DNA of 46,343 bases from assembly GCA_002427615.1 (NCBI GenBank), contig DIFH01000146.1, positions 30,603 through 76,945 of the forward strand, given 5' to 3'. Both the position numbers and the translations under genes were made by a program. How positions within the stretch are numbered: the first letter of the stretch is position 1; every line of letters begins with the position of its first letter. The notes beneath the pieces were generated by a model that had not been told where the DNA came from, ran no database searches, and was given only the letters and a program-made list of their open reading frames with translations. This DNA comes from Paludibacter sp. UBA5753. Its GTDB lineage: Bacteria; Bacteroidota; Bacteroidia; Bacteroidales; Paludibacteraceae. Of the stretch, positions 1 to 8,194 are shown in pieces.

Positions 1-174
1 TAATCATGTCTGAAAAATAGAATCTATCAAAGTAAATTAATTACAAATTATATTTTGATATTCTGTATGTTTTTTATCATCTTGAATCTATCCCCAATCG
101 AGTAACTGCCAAAATTTCGTTCTTTTTTCAACCAAATTCTCTCATAATTGTTATACTCTCAAATCAACATAATG

Positions 175-888
175 ATGTCAAAAACCATTCTACATACGGC
201 TGAATCGCGCGGAACGACCAATCTGGGTTGGTTGCACAGTCGTCATAGCTTTAGTTTTGGCGATTATTACGATCCCGAAAGGATTCACTTTGGCGCATTA
301 CGGGTGATTAACGATGATATGATTGCTCCGGGGCAAGGGTATGGGATGCACCCTCACAGCAATATGGAAATCATTACAATTCCACTCGAAGGAGAGTTGG
401 AATATAAGGATGACATGAACAACGGATCTGTAATTGGGAAAGGCGATGTTCAGGTGATGGGTGCCGGAACCGGCGTTTTTCACAGTGAAGTCAACCGAAA
501 CAAAGACAGATCGGTCAGTTTTTTGCAAATTTGGGTCGTACCGAAAGTTCAAAAAGCCAAACCACATTACGAACAAAGATATTACAGAACAAACATCAAC
601 GAGTTAACAGAGATTCTCTCACCCGACCTTCACGAGCAACATCTTTGGCTTTTTCAGGATATATGGTTTTATATTGGAAAAATGCAAACAGGCCAATCAT
701 TGGACTATCTACTTAAAAAACCTAATTTAAACGGTGTTTATATTTTTGTAATTCAGGGAGAGATGATTGTTAACGAACAATTACTTAAACAAAGAGATGG
801 TTACGGTCTTTGGGAAATTTCCACGATTCGTTTTACTGCTAAAACCGAGTGCGAGTTTCTGGTTATGGAAGTGCCTATGAAAACCTGA
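175..888 (+). CDS. Pirin family protein (bicupin, YhhW-like)
   Basis: This 237-residue bicupin belongs to the pirin family, whose characterised bacterial members include quercetin 2,3-dioxygenases; the physiological substrate is usually unknown. The N-terminal cupin carries the metal-binding pattern of the family: GMHPHSNMEI supplies two histidines about 60 residues in, and GVFHSE supplies the third histidine and the glutamate about 44 residues later. The opening HTAESRGTTNLGWLHSRHSFSFG is typical of pirins. Three in-frame ATGs are possible, at 148, 172 and 175. I chose 175 because MSKTILHTAESRG matches the usual pirin N-terminus. It is a lone gene converging on lplA, with no visible operon partner. 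The family call is firm and the enzymatic function is not. Confidence 0.9.
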   Translation: MSKTILHTAESRGTTNLGWLHSRHSFSFGDYYDPERIHFGALRVINDDMIAPGQGYGMHPHSNMEIITIPLEGELEYKDDMNNGSVIGKGDVQVMGAGTGVFHSEVNRNKDRSVSFLQIWVVPKVQKAKPHYEQRYYRTNINELTEILSPDLHEQHLWLFQDIWFYIGKMQTGQSLDYLLKKPNLNGVYIFVIQGEMIVNEQLLKQRDGYGLWEISTIRFTAKTECEFLVMEVPMKT

Positions 889-995
889 TTTCTCGACTGT
901 AAACCAGCCCCATTGGCCTGTTTTGCAGATTGATAATAAGCGGGATTGATAAACGCATTGAAAACAAGGAAAAATATTTTTTGGCTCAAAATCAG

Positions 996-1721
996 TTATT
1001 TTTTATACGTCCATGCTGAATTTTCATATTTATTTTCCTGTAAAAATCTGATCTTTTCATTTTCAACTTCAGAAAAAGAATTAATTTCACAAGGGGCATA
1101 TTTCATAAGCAGTTTCTCTATAACCAATTGAAAAAAAACAGAAGACTCCTGATTCTCCTGTAAAGAATTTTTCAGATTTTTTACTACACTCGGCACTGAA
1201 ACAATTCCTTTTAAGCTTTCATCTTTGTCCTCTACGGTAAGAGATTTTTGGAGTTTATCCAAATCGGTATCGTACAGCAAAGTACCGTGATGCAATTCGC
1301 GGTTTTTACTGACATGCGAAGCTGTGCCGGAAACCTTGAATCCACCCTGTAACCATAAATCCTTGCGTTTCCCTATCTCCACCGGTACATTCAACAATTT
1401 CAACATCTCAACTACCGGCAATAAAAAATCAGCGCTCAACAACGATTTTCCTTCTGTTTTATTTGTAATAAAGCAATAATTCAGGTTTCCCAAATCGTGA
1501 TAGACAGCTCCCCCACCCGACATGCGACGAACTACCCGAATGTTATTTTCGGCACAAAAATTCAGATTCACTTCATTCCGTATCACCTGATTCGAACCTA
1601 TAATCACACTGGGTTCATTCACATACAAAAACAAAATATCATCCTGACGTTCCGAAAAAAGATATTCTTCGGCAGCCAGATTAAAAGAAGATGAATTTGA
1701 GTGGGAATGAATGATGGTCAT
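996..1721 (-). CDS. lplA: Lipoate-protein ligase A family, short form
   Basis: The product attaches free lipoate, via lipoyl-AMP, to lipoyl domains of 2-oxoacid dehydrogenases or GcvH in the cytoplasm. Visible marks are FNLAAEEYLF near the N-terminus, RRMSGGGAVYHDLGN (adenylate and lipoate binding), the lysine segment GGFKVSGTASH and HHGTLLYD. At 241 residues it is shorter than E. coli LplA (about 338), so most of the C-terminal accessory domain is absent or reduced. Such short forms are known, and they may act as lipoyl transferases or need a partner. The start at 1721 (MTIIHSHSNSSSFNLAAEE) fits the family better than the upstream ATG at 1748. It lies downstream of the dihydrolipoyl dehydrogenase gene on the same strand, which agrees with a lipoate-linked role. 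Three hairpins sit in the 206-bp gap between the two genes. Confidence 0.88.
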   Translation of the reverse strand: MTIIHSHSNSSSFNLAAEEYLFSERQDDILFLYVNEPSVIIGSNQVIRNEVNLNFCAENNIRVVRRMSGGGAVYHDLGNLNYCFITNKTEGKSLLSADFLLPVVEMLKLLNVPVEIGKRKDLWLQGGFKVSGTASHVSKNRELHHGTLLYDTDLDKLQKSLTVEDKDESLKGIVSVPSVVKNLKNSLQENQESSVFFQLVIEKLLMKYAPCEINSFSEVENEKIRFLQENKYENSAWTYKK

Positions 1722-1758
1722 TAATTGACTGTTTAGTGTTATGTTCAATGTAAATTGT

Positions 1759-1846
1759 TCGGAATAAGTCTTATCCGACAGACCGCATATAGCGGTCGTT
1801 CGGTATACGGGAAAGCGTTCAACCGCTTCAAGCGGTTTGACGCTTT
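1759..1846 (-). other. Cluster of three adjacent inverted repeats in the lpd-lplA gap
   Basis: Three hairpin-capable palindromes follow each other. The first, 1759-1778, pairs TCGGA(A)TAAG with CTTATCCGA, with one bulge. The second, 1781-1797, pairs GACCGC with GCGGTC around ATATA. The third, 1812-1846, has arms of 17 bases with two mismatches around the core ACCGC-TTCAA-GCGGT. No T-run follows on the minus strand, so this is not a standard terminator. It would lie in the 5' leader of lplA or in the lpd-lplA transcript, and could be a processing or stability structure or a small intergenic repeat element. The base-pairing is directly visible; the role is unknown. Confidence 0.5.
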
Positions 1847-1927
1847 ACAAAACAACCGTCAAAGCATGATGAACATAGCAATAGTTGTTAATTGGTTGAG
1901 TTCCGTTTTTTCCGTGTATTCGACGTA

Positions 1928-3283
1928 CTAAAACATAAATATCGTTTCTTTCAATATCTCGCTTACGGTAGGGTGCGGAAAAACCACCTTCTGCAGTTCG
2001 TCGATAGTCATTTTTTGTTCGATGGCCATGCAAGCGCCGTAAATTATTTCGCTACAAGGATTTCCAAGTATATGAACACCGATTATTTCACCATGTTCTT
2101 CACCGGTCAGCACTTTACAAAGTCCATTTCCACCTTCGTTTTCGGCTACGAAACGTCCAGCATAAGCCATTGGTAATTTCGCCACTTTGTAGGCAATTCC
2201 TTTTGCTTGGGCAGATTCTTCGGTTTCGCCCACACCGGCAACTTCGGGATTGGTATAAACCACACCGGGAATAGCATTGTAACGCATGGCGTCGGGACGA
2301 CCAGTGAGGTTATTCACCACCACTTCTCCTTCTCTGCCGGCTGTGTGAGCCAGTAACGAAAATCCGGTTACATCGCCTGCCGCAAACACATTCGGCACAT
2401 TGGTTCGCATTTTTTCATCAACCTTGATACCTCCACGGTTCATTTCCACATCCAGATTCTCCAATCCAAATCCTTTCGTCACGGCACGACGACCCACACT
2501 AATGAGCATTTTATCACCTTCCACCGAATCGGCTTTCCCGTCATTTTCAAATATGACTTTATTCCCATCTATCTGTACCACTTTGGCATTCAGGTGGAAA
2601 TCAATTCCTTTTTTAGCGTAAATATCGCGAAGCATCGCCGAGATTTCAATATCCAAACCTCCCAGTATTTCAGGGAGCATTTCCACTACGGTTACTTTCG
2701 TTCCAAGGCTGTTGTAGAAACTTGCAAATTCCATTCCGATAACTCCGCCACCAACAATTACCAGTGATGTTGGTTGTACCTTTAAATCCAGGATTTCAGA
2801 ATTAGTCAGGATAATCCCGCCTGTTTCGGACAGTCCGGGAATAGGCGGAACCAATGCTTCGGAGCCGGTACAAATAAGCAGATTTGTCCCAAGATACGTT
2901 TCGCCGTTACAAGTTATTTCGATGCCTTCCGCACTGCGTCCCTGGATCATGGCTTCACCTTTGACAACAGTTACCTGATGCATCTTCATTTTATTTTCGA
3001 CCCCTGCCACCAATTTGCGAACCACTTTATTTTTACGGGCAACAATTTTTCCGAAATCAACACGGATATTGTCGCCATAAATGCCGTATTTATCACCATG
3101 CAAAGCGTTTTCATACATTTTTGCACTGTAAAGCAATGTTTTGGTAGGAATACAACCTTCGTTAAGACAAACACCGCCCATGTTTTTCTTCTCAAATAAC
3201 AACACATTCAACCCTTTATGTCCTGCACGTTCTGCAGCCACGTATCCGGCCGGACCACCCCCAATGATAATTAAATCAAACAT
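1928..3283 (-). CDS. lpdA: Dihydrolipoyl dehydrogenase (E3)
   Basis: This flavoprotein disulfide reductase reoxidises dihydrolipoyl groups of 2-oxoacid dehydrogenase complexes or the glycine cleavage system using NAD+. In its 451 residues one sees the FAD-binding GGGPAGY at the N-terminus, the redox disulfide in GGVCLNEGCIPTK (Cys39 and Cys44), the NAD-binding VIVGGGVIGMEFAS, the second FAD motif NVFAAGDVTG and the C-terminal catalytic His-Glu pair in FPHPTVSEIL. Length and motif order are normal for the family. There is no adjacent E1/E2 gene, so the complex served cannot be told from this window. lplA lies downstream on the same strand. A possible minus-strand -7 element (TAACTTTG, complement of 3325-3332) lies about 40 bp upstream. 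Confidence 0.96.
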   Translation of the reverse strand: MFDLIIIGGGPAGYVAAERAGHKGLNVLLFEKKNMGGVCLNEGCIPTKTLLYSAKMYENALHGDKYGIYGDNIRVDFGKIVARKNKVVRKLVAGVENKMKMHQVTVVKGEAMIQGRSAEGIEITCNGETYLGTNLLICTGSEALVPPIPGLSETGGIILTNSEILDLKVQPTSLVIVGGGVIGMEFASFYNSLGTKVTVVEMLPEILGGLDIEISAMLRDIYAKKGIDFHLNAKVVQIDGNKVIFENDGKADSVEGDKMLISVGRRAVTKGFGLENLDVEMNRGGIKVDEKMRTNVPNVFAAGDVTGFSLLAHTAGREGEVVVNNLTGRPDAMRYNAIPGVVYTNPEVAGVGETEESAQAKGIAYKVAKLPMAYAGRFVAENEGGNGLCKVLTGEEHGEIIGVHILGNPCSEIIYGACMAIEQKMTIDELQKVVFPHPTVSEILKETIFMF

Positions 3284-3549
3284 ATCTTTAATCTATAATT
3301 GAATATCACGAAAATACAAAGGCTCAAAGTTACAAAAAATTTTTAATTAAGTTTATTTCATTTCAGCTTCTAAAAATATCCAAATCCGATATTTGAATCT
3401 CAATTTCTTGGTTTACCGGCGCTTGATACAAGATGTCAAAAATTGAACTATACTCAATAAAAAATTTGGATTAAATCCAATTTTGCAATTTTTTTTAAAA
3501 AGATGAGAATTTTTTTTTGACGTATATCAAAAGGCAGCAAAACCCATAT

Positions 3550-3561
3550 TTGGTACACCAA
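3550..3561. promoter_or_regulatory. Candidate GntR/UxuR-type operator upstream of the regulator gene
   Basis: TTGGTACACCAA has perfect TTGGT/ACCAA arms with a two-base centre. It is the same motif found at the three PUL promoters and close to the known UxuR/ExuR box TTGGTATACCAA. It lies 337 bp before the regulator start and about 105 bp upstream of the predicted regulator promoter, so any autoregulation would act from a distance. Confidence 0.55.
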
Positions 3562-3664
3562 TTCAATGATTTAAAGAACAAAAGCAATATTATTCCGATA
3601 CAGTTTCTCTGTGAATATTATTTCCGGGAAATAAAATTTCATATATTTACGGCATAATATATAG

Positions 3665-3693
3665 TTGAGATATAATAATTTCAAATATCTTTG
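3665..3693 (+). promoter_or_regulatory. Bacteroidota-type promoter for the GntR regulator
   Basis: A TTG at 3665-3667 is followed after 18 bp by TATCTTTG (3686-3693), which fits the Bacteroidota -33/-7 pattern TTG-N19-TAnnTTTG within one base. It would start transcription near 3700 and give a leader of about 200 nt before the ATG at 3898. Confidence 0.5.
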
Positions 3694-3897
3694 TAGTCGA
3701 TTTTATGTTTAAAATGTATAGTTGAGTCCATTCCGATTAATCATTTTTTATGAAAATTGAATTTTCAAGCATCTGATAATCGATATTAAATTTTCAAGGA
3801 AAATTCAAATTCGGACTTTTCGGAGCAGGCTTATAGTTTATTTTTTAGACAAGTCGATTGAAATTTCATCGTATTACATAGATTAAACAGATTAAAT

Positions 3898-4611
3898 ATG
3901 TCAGAAACATTCGTAAGATTTAAAAATCAAACATTAGACAAACCGACTGATGTGGTCATCTCAAAGGTAAAAGAATTAATAAACTCCGGCGTTCTTAAAC
4001 CCGGCGACAGGCTTCCTGCCGAACGAAAAATGGCAATGGATTTCGGTTTTGGCAGAACTCAGGTTCGTGAAGCTTTACATAAACTCGAGTTTTATGGTAT
4101 TATTAAGACTCTGCCTCAAAGCGGCTCCGTGATAAATGGATTGGACATTAACACCCTCGATGGATTAATTTCGGATGTTTTGAACTTGCAGGATTATGAT
4201 TTCTACTCTTTGGTCGAAACAAGATTTGTATTGGAAGTGAATGCAATCCGGTTATGCGCTAAAAGATGGACAGAACAGGACATGCAAACTTTGGAAAAAA
4301 CCTGCGAAAACTTTGCCCAGTATTATGATACGCCTGATCGTGTCAGCCATGATTTTGCATTTCACCGAGCGATTGCCGAAGCCTGCCACAATCCAGTATT
4401 TAAAGCCATGTTAATGATTGTCATCCCCGACATTATGACCATTTATCAACGCGACAGGATTTGTCCACCCGATATTGCCGTTGTTGAAGAACATACCAAT
4501 ATGTTGAATGCCATTAAAATGCGTGATGGCGAATTGGCCGCAAAACTTATGGGTGAACATTTGCAGGGAGTTGTCAATTTTGCAAAGTCGAGATTGATAA
4601 AAAAGAATTAA
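3898..4611 (+). CDS. GntR-family transcriptional regulator, FCD (FadR/UxuR) subfamily
   Basis: This 237-residue DNA-binding regulator has a winged helix-turn-helix at about residues 15-85 (GVLKPGDRLPAERKMAMDFG, then RTQVREALHKLEFYGII) and an all-helical FCD effector domain from about 95. The FCD metal-site residues are visible as DFAFHRAIAEACHNP, EEHTNMLNAI and MGEHLQ. FCD regulators commonly sense uronates or other organic acids; UxuR, ExuR and LldR are known examples. It is the first gene of the PUL and is transcribed in the same direction as the SusC block. A strong terminator follows it, so it forms its own unit. The repeated palindrome TTGGTnnACCAA near all PUL promoters is its likely binding site. 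It is inferred to be a repressor relieved by a uronate-derived ligand. PULs more often use hybrid two-component systems, SusR-like or ECF/anti-sigma regulators. Confidence 0.92.
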   Translation: MSETFVRFKNQTLDKPTDVVISKVKELINSGVLKPGDRLPAERKMAMDFGFGRTQVREALHKLEFYGIIKTLPQSGSVINGLDINTLDGLISDVLNLQDYDFYSLVETRFVLEVNAIRLCAKRWTEQDMQTLEKTCENFAQYYDTPDRVSHDFAFHRAIAEACHNPVFKAMLMIVIPDIMTIYQRDRICPPDIAVVEEHTNMLNAIKMRDGELAAKLMGEHLQGVVNFAKSRLIKKN

Positions 4612-4636
4612 GCAAAAATAAAAAACTGATTTTTTC

Positions 4637-4672
4637 AAAAAAAACTGTTCTCTCGTTTGAACAGTTTTTTTT
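4637..4672 (+). terminator. Rho-independent terminator after the GntR gene
   Basis: A perfect 14-bp stem (4637-4650 with 4659-4672) with the core ACTGTTC/GAACAGT and loop TCTCGTTT ends in a run of eight T. The A-run on the left would let it also work on the minus strand. It separates the regulator from the SusC promoter about 60 bp downstream. Confidence 0.9.
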
Positions 4673-4734
4673 ATGTTCAAAACTTACAAAAATATGTTTA
4701 ATAACATAAATCAAAAAAAAAGTCACAAAATATA

Positions 4735-4789
4735 TTGCACATATAAAACTTAATAGTATTTTTGGTCGACCAAATTATTGGTTGACCAA
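4735..4789 (+). promoter_or_regulatory. SusC-block promoter with two overlapping operators
   Basis: TTG (4735-4737), a 19-bp spacer and TATTTTTG (4757-4764) give an exact Bacteroidota promoter match. The palindrome TTGGTCGACCAA at 4762-4773 overlaps the last bases of the -7 element and the start site. A second copy, TTGGTTGACCAA, lies at 4778-4789, centred 16 bp further on. Binding there would block RNA polymerase, which argues for repression. The leader to the ATG at 4884 would be about 110 nt. Confidence 0.78.
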
Positions 4790-4883
4790 TTAAAATCAAA
4801 AACTAACAGTATAATATATTGATAATAAATATAATAATCTTAAAATACAACAAACAATATTTTAAATTTAAAATTTCGAATAC

Positions 4884-7800
4884 ATGAAAAAAACAACAAT
4901 CAATCAATTTGTCAGAAAGGCGTTGCTTAGTTTTGTGATTTTAATTACAACAGCAGCAGGTGCATTTTCACAAATTAAAGTAACAGGAACTGTAACTGGC
5001 AGTAACAAGGAGCCTTTAATTGGAGTAACTGTTTTAGTAAGTGGTTCAAAAACAGGCACTATCACTGATTTTGACGGAAAATATTCCATTCAAGTGCCAA
5101 ACAACAAAGCATCAATTGTATTTTCGTACATTGGCTACAAAACAGTTGAAAAGGTAGTAGGTAACTCAAGTGTTATTAATATTACACTTGAAGAAGACAC
5201 AAAATTAATTGACGAAGTGGTAGTGGTTGCTTACGGAACTCAAAAGAAATCTCATTTAACAGGTGCAGTTTCATCCATTAAAAATGATAAGTTGGATGAA
5301 ATCCCTGTATCGACTATCGGTCAGGCTTTACAGGGGAAATTAGCCGGTGTTTCAATTCAAAATATTGATCCCCAAGCTGGTGAAGCACCTGTTATACGTG
5401 TGCGGGGAATGGGCTCAATCAGTGCATCTGTAACTCCACTTGTGGTCGTCGACGGTTTTCCGATACCGGATGGACTATCATCAGTAAGTATGGGCGATGT
5501 TGAATCTATCGAGGTTTTAAAAGATGCTGCTTCTGCAGCTATGTACGGTTCGAGAGCTGCCGGTGGAGTTATTCTGGTTACAACTAAAAGTGGTAACATC
5601 AAGAAAGCAAAATACCAGTTCAAAATGTATACCGGTACTCGTACAGCTTTAAAACTTCCGGATATGATGAGTACCGAAGAATACACACAACTGCTTTATA
5701 ATGAAGCTGCTTTACGTATGCAGGATCCTTCAGTGGATGGAACAGCCAATACAATGAAGTTTAATCTGATTACAACCAGTGAGCAGGCTGCCTATTTAAT
5801 TCAGAAATATTACGACGACCAACCGACAAACTGGTTAAACGAAGGTTTGAGGAACAATGGATCCTCACAAAACTATCAGTTAAGCGCTTCGGGCGGAGAC
5901 AAAAATATGAAGTATTATATTTCAGGCAATTACACCAGCGAAGATGGAATTATGAGAAATAGTAACTACGACAAGTATAATATTCGTGCAAAGATGGACA
6001 TCAATCTTTCAAAAAATGTAGCGGTTGGTATCAATGTTGCTCCGACTTACAGTCGTCAGGAAAAACCGGTAAATGACCTCACCGACTATACCCGGTTCCC
6101 ATCCTGGTTAATGGTTCGCCATAACGCCGCTACAGCTGCATTAACCGGTAAAATTGCCGGAGACTATGCACAACCAGCTGATTTTAATGGAACTAATATG
6201 AGTGGAGTTGGAATTGATGGTACCACCTGGAATTTGACTGCCGTCAATCCGTTCGGTTCAAGCAATCAGAATCCAACTTCAGTACGTGAAAGAACAAGCT
6301 TATTCACAGATGATTATCGTTTGCAAAGTAATGCCTACTTGACGATTCAGATTCTTCCGGGATTGGAATTTAAAACTTCAAATGGTGTTTATATACAATA
6401 TAAAGAATTTAATAGAAAAGAACAATCACAGGCTACTAAAGCAGGTGTTCCTAATCAGTTGACACGTCAGACAACTTTGCATACAGAATTATTATCTGAA
6501 AACACACTGAATTACACCAAGAAAATCGGAGATCATGATTTTAGTGCTTTGGCCGGTTTTACTATTCAACAAACTGGAAACCGCTATAATCAGATTGTTG
6601 CAACAGGATTTCCTGATGAACAAATGTTATCCTTCAATCTGGCTTCCGCTTTGATTATGGACAGTCCTTCTATTAACGGAACAACTTCATTCTATTATAC
6701 CGAAGCCATGGAATCGTTCATTGGTCGTATAACTTATGCATACAAAGGAAAGTATTTACTTTCAGGAAGTTTAAGAACTGATGGCAGTTCTAAATTTGCA
6801 GAAGGACACAAATGGGGTACATTTCCTGCCGGTTCAATCGGTTGGCGTGCTTCCGAAGAAAGTTTCCTGAAACAATTTGACTGGTTATCGAACCTCAAAC
6901 TTCGCGTAAGTTACGGTTTGACCGGAAATAACAACATTGCTCAGTATTCTTATATGAATACTCTCAATACAACGAATTATGTTACCGGTTCCGGAAATGG
7001 TAATTTGATGGCAGGTTTAGCGTCAAATAGTTCTTTTCTGGGAAATCCGGACATTACCTGGGAGCAAACCGCCGAAGCAAACTACGGTATCGATTTTGGG
7101 TTCTTCAACAATAAATTAAATCTGAGTGTTGAGTATTACAATTCGAATACAATTCAATTATTGCTTAAACAACCGGCAATGTATATTACAGGACATCAAA
7201 CATTCTGGAATAATATCGGAAAAGTAAACAATCAGGGGATAGAATTTGAATTGACTACCACTAATATTACTACGAAAGATTTCACCTGGAAAACAACCGG
7301 TAATTTATCACACAACAAAAATACATTGTTGAATTATGGCGATAGAACGTATACTGATAACTTTGGAGAAAGAAGTGAAGTGTATCGTGGAATCGTAGGT
7401 CAGCCTTCTATCCAGTATTTCGGTTACAAATCCGATGGAGTTTATACTTCGTTTGAAGAAGTAGCAGCTGCCCAAGCATTAACCGATGAAAATGGCGTAC
7501 CATTCACCTATGCTAAATTTGCACCGAAACTCGGAGGATTGAAAGTAGTTAATACAAACGGCGATAATAAAATTGATACTGAAGACCGTGTAGTATTAGG
7601 TTCTCCATTCCCTGATTTTACTTATGGAATTACCAACACATTTTTATACAAAGATTTTGATCTAAGCTTTTTAATTCAGGGTGTTCATGGTGGTCAGTTA
7701 ATTGACGGTAATCTTAACTATAACGAAAATCTTCGTTTAAACAAAGCTTATACAAAAAATCGTTTTGTAAGTCCAATGTTCCCCGGTGATGGTAAAACCG

Positions 7801-8126
7801 TTTATTCAAATACTACATCAGGCAGTGATCTTTTGCTTACCGATTATGCAATTAAGGATGGTTCTTATGCTGCATTGCGCGATTTTACTTTTGGATACAC
7901 TGTTCCAACATCAATTGTCAAAAAGCTGAAGATTAGTCAGATAAGAGCTTATTTCTCTGCGCAGAATATGATTTACCTTATGGCACCTGGCTATAATGGA
8001 GTAAATCCTGAAGCCCGCAGAAATAGTGGCCCTTATTCAAGTGATTTTCCATTAGTTGATGGTTATCAACGGGGCGTTTTCCCATTGAACAGAACTTATA
8101 CTATAGGATTTGACATTAACTTCTAA
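4884..8126 (+). CDS. SusC/RagA-family TonB-dependent oligosaccharide importer
   Basis: This 1080-residue outer-membrane importer draws in polysaccharide fragments with energy from TonB-ExbBD. A signal peptide (about 1-29, ending at AGAFSQ) is followed by the carboxypeptidase-regulatory-like domain characteristic of SusC (about 31-110, with KVTGTVTGSNKEPLIGVTV and DGKYSI), a TonB-box region (DEVVVVAYGTQKK), a plug domain with PLVVVDGFPIPDG and EVLKDAASAAMYGSRAAGGV, and a long beta-barrel ending in an aromatic-rich strand (TYTIGFDINF). It lies 68 bp before susD, the normal pairing. The substrate cannot be read from the sequence; the neighbouring PL6, PL17 and PL38-like lyases point to uronate oligomers. 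Expression is probably controlled by the two operators at 4762-4789. Confidence 0.97.
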   Translation: MKKTTINQFVRKALLSFVILITTAAGAFSQIKVTGTVTGSNKEPLIGVTVLVSGSKTGTITDFDGKYSIQVPNNKASIVFSYIGYKTVEKVVGNSSVINITLEEDTKLIDEVVVVAYGTQKKSHLTGAVSSIKNDKLDEIPVSTIGQALQGKLAGVSIQNIDPQAGEAPVIRVRGMGSISASVTPLVVVDGFPIPDGLSSVSMGDVESIEVLKDAASAAMYGSRAAGGVILVTTKSGNIKKAKYQFKMYTGTRTALKLPDMMSTEEYTQLLYNEAALRMQDPSVDGTANTMKFNLITTSEQAAYLIQKYYDDQPTNWLNEGLRNNGSSQNYQLSASGGDKNMKYYISGNYTSEDGIMRNSNYDKYNIRAKMDINLSKNVAVGINVAPTYSRQEKPVNDLTDYTRFPSWLMVRHNAATAALTGKIAGDYAQPADFNGTNMSGVGIDGTTWNLTAVNPFGSSNQNPTSVRERTSLFTDDYRLQSNAYLTIQILPGLEFKTSNGVYIQYKEFNRKEQSQATKAGVPNQLTRQTTLHTELLSENTLNYTKKIGDHDFSALAGFTIQQTGNRYNQIVATGFPDEQMLSFNLASALIMDSPSINGTTSFYYTEAMESFIGRITYAYKGKYLLSGSLRTDGSSKFAEGHKWGTFPAGSIGWRASEESFLKQFDWLSNLKLRVSYGLTGNNNIAQYSYMNTLNTTNYVTGSGNGNLMAGLASNSSFLGNPDITWEQTAEANYGIDFGFFNNKLNLSVEYYNSNTIQLLLKQPAMYITGHQTFWNNIGKVNNQGIEFELTTTNITTKDFTWKTTGNLSHNKNTLLNYGDRTYTDNFGERSEVYRGIVGQPSIQYFGYKSDGVYTSFEEVAAAQALTDENGVPFTYAKFAPKLGGLKVVNTNGDNKIDTEDRVVLGSPFPDFTYGITNTFLYKDFDLSFLIQGVHGGQLIDGNLNYNENLRLNKAYTKNRFVSPMFPGDGKTVYSNTTSGSDLLLTDYAIKDGSYAALRDFTFGYTVPTSIVKKLKISQIRAYFSAQNMIYLMAPGYNGVNPEARRNSGPYSSDFPLVDGYQRGVFPLNRTYTIGFDINF

Positions 8127-8194
8127 AACATAAGCGATAATATAACAGAACACCCAGATATTTATTAAAAAAATCAGGTAAAATAACAAACAAG

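Larger units (their letters stand above)
3284..3897. other. 614-bp divergent intergenic region between lpdA and the GntR gene
   Basis: No gene is seen here; the region is very AT-rich. It holds a possible lpdA -7 element (3325-3332, minus strand), a palindrome TTGGTACACCAA at 3550-3561 that matches the PUL operator, and a promoter-like pair at 3665-3693 reading towards the GntR gene. A ten-base direct repeat TATAGTTGAG occurs at 3660-3669 and 3717-3726; its meaning is unclear. The leader of the regulator would be roughly 200 nt. Confidence 0.6.

Noticed and set aside
1..174. Possible partial gene or promoter before the pirin gene
   Set aside because: No open frame with recognisable content and no good TAnnTTTG element could be found.
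298..576. Minus-strand open frame inside the pirin gene, and many similar frames opposite or within the PUL genes
   Set aside because: They lie wholly inside well-supported genes, have no family motifs or signal peptides, and read like antisense shadows.
889..995. Possible terminator between the convergent pirin and lplA genes
   Set aside because: No stem with a T-run was found in this interval.
3660..3726. Direct repeat TATAGTTGAG as a possible attachment site or regulator box
   Set aside because: It is only ten AT-rich bases, there is no integrase or mobile gene nearby, and no further copies were seen at the PUL promoters.
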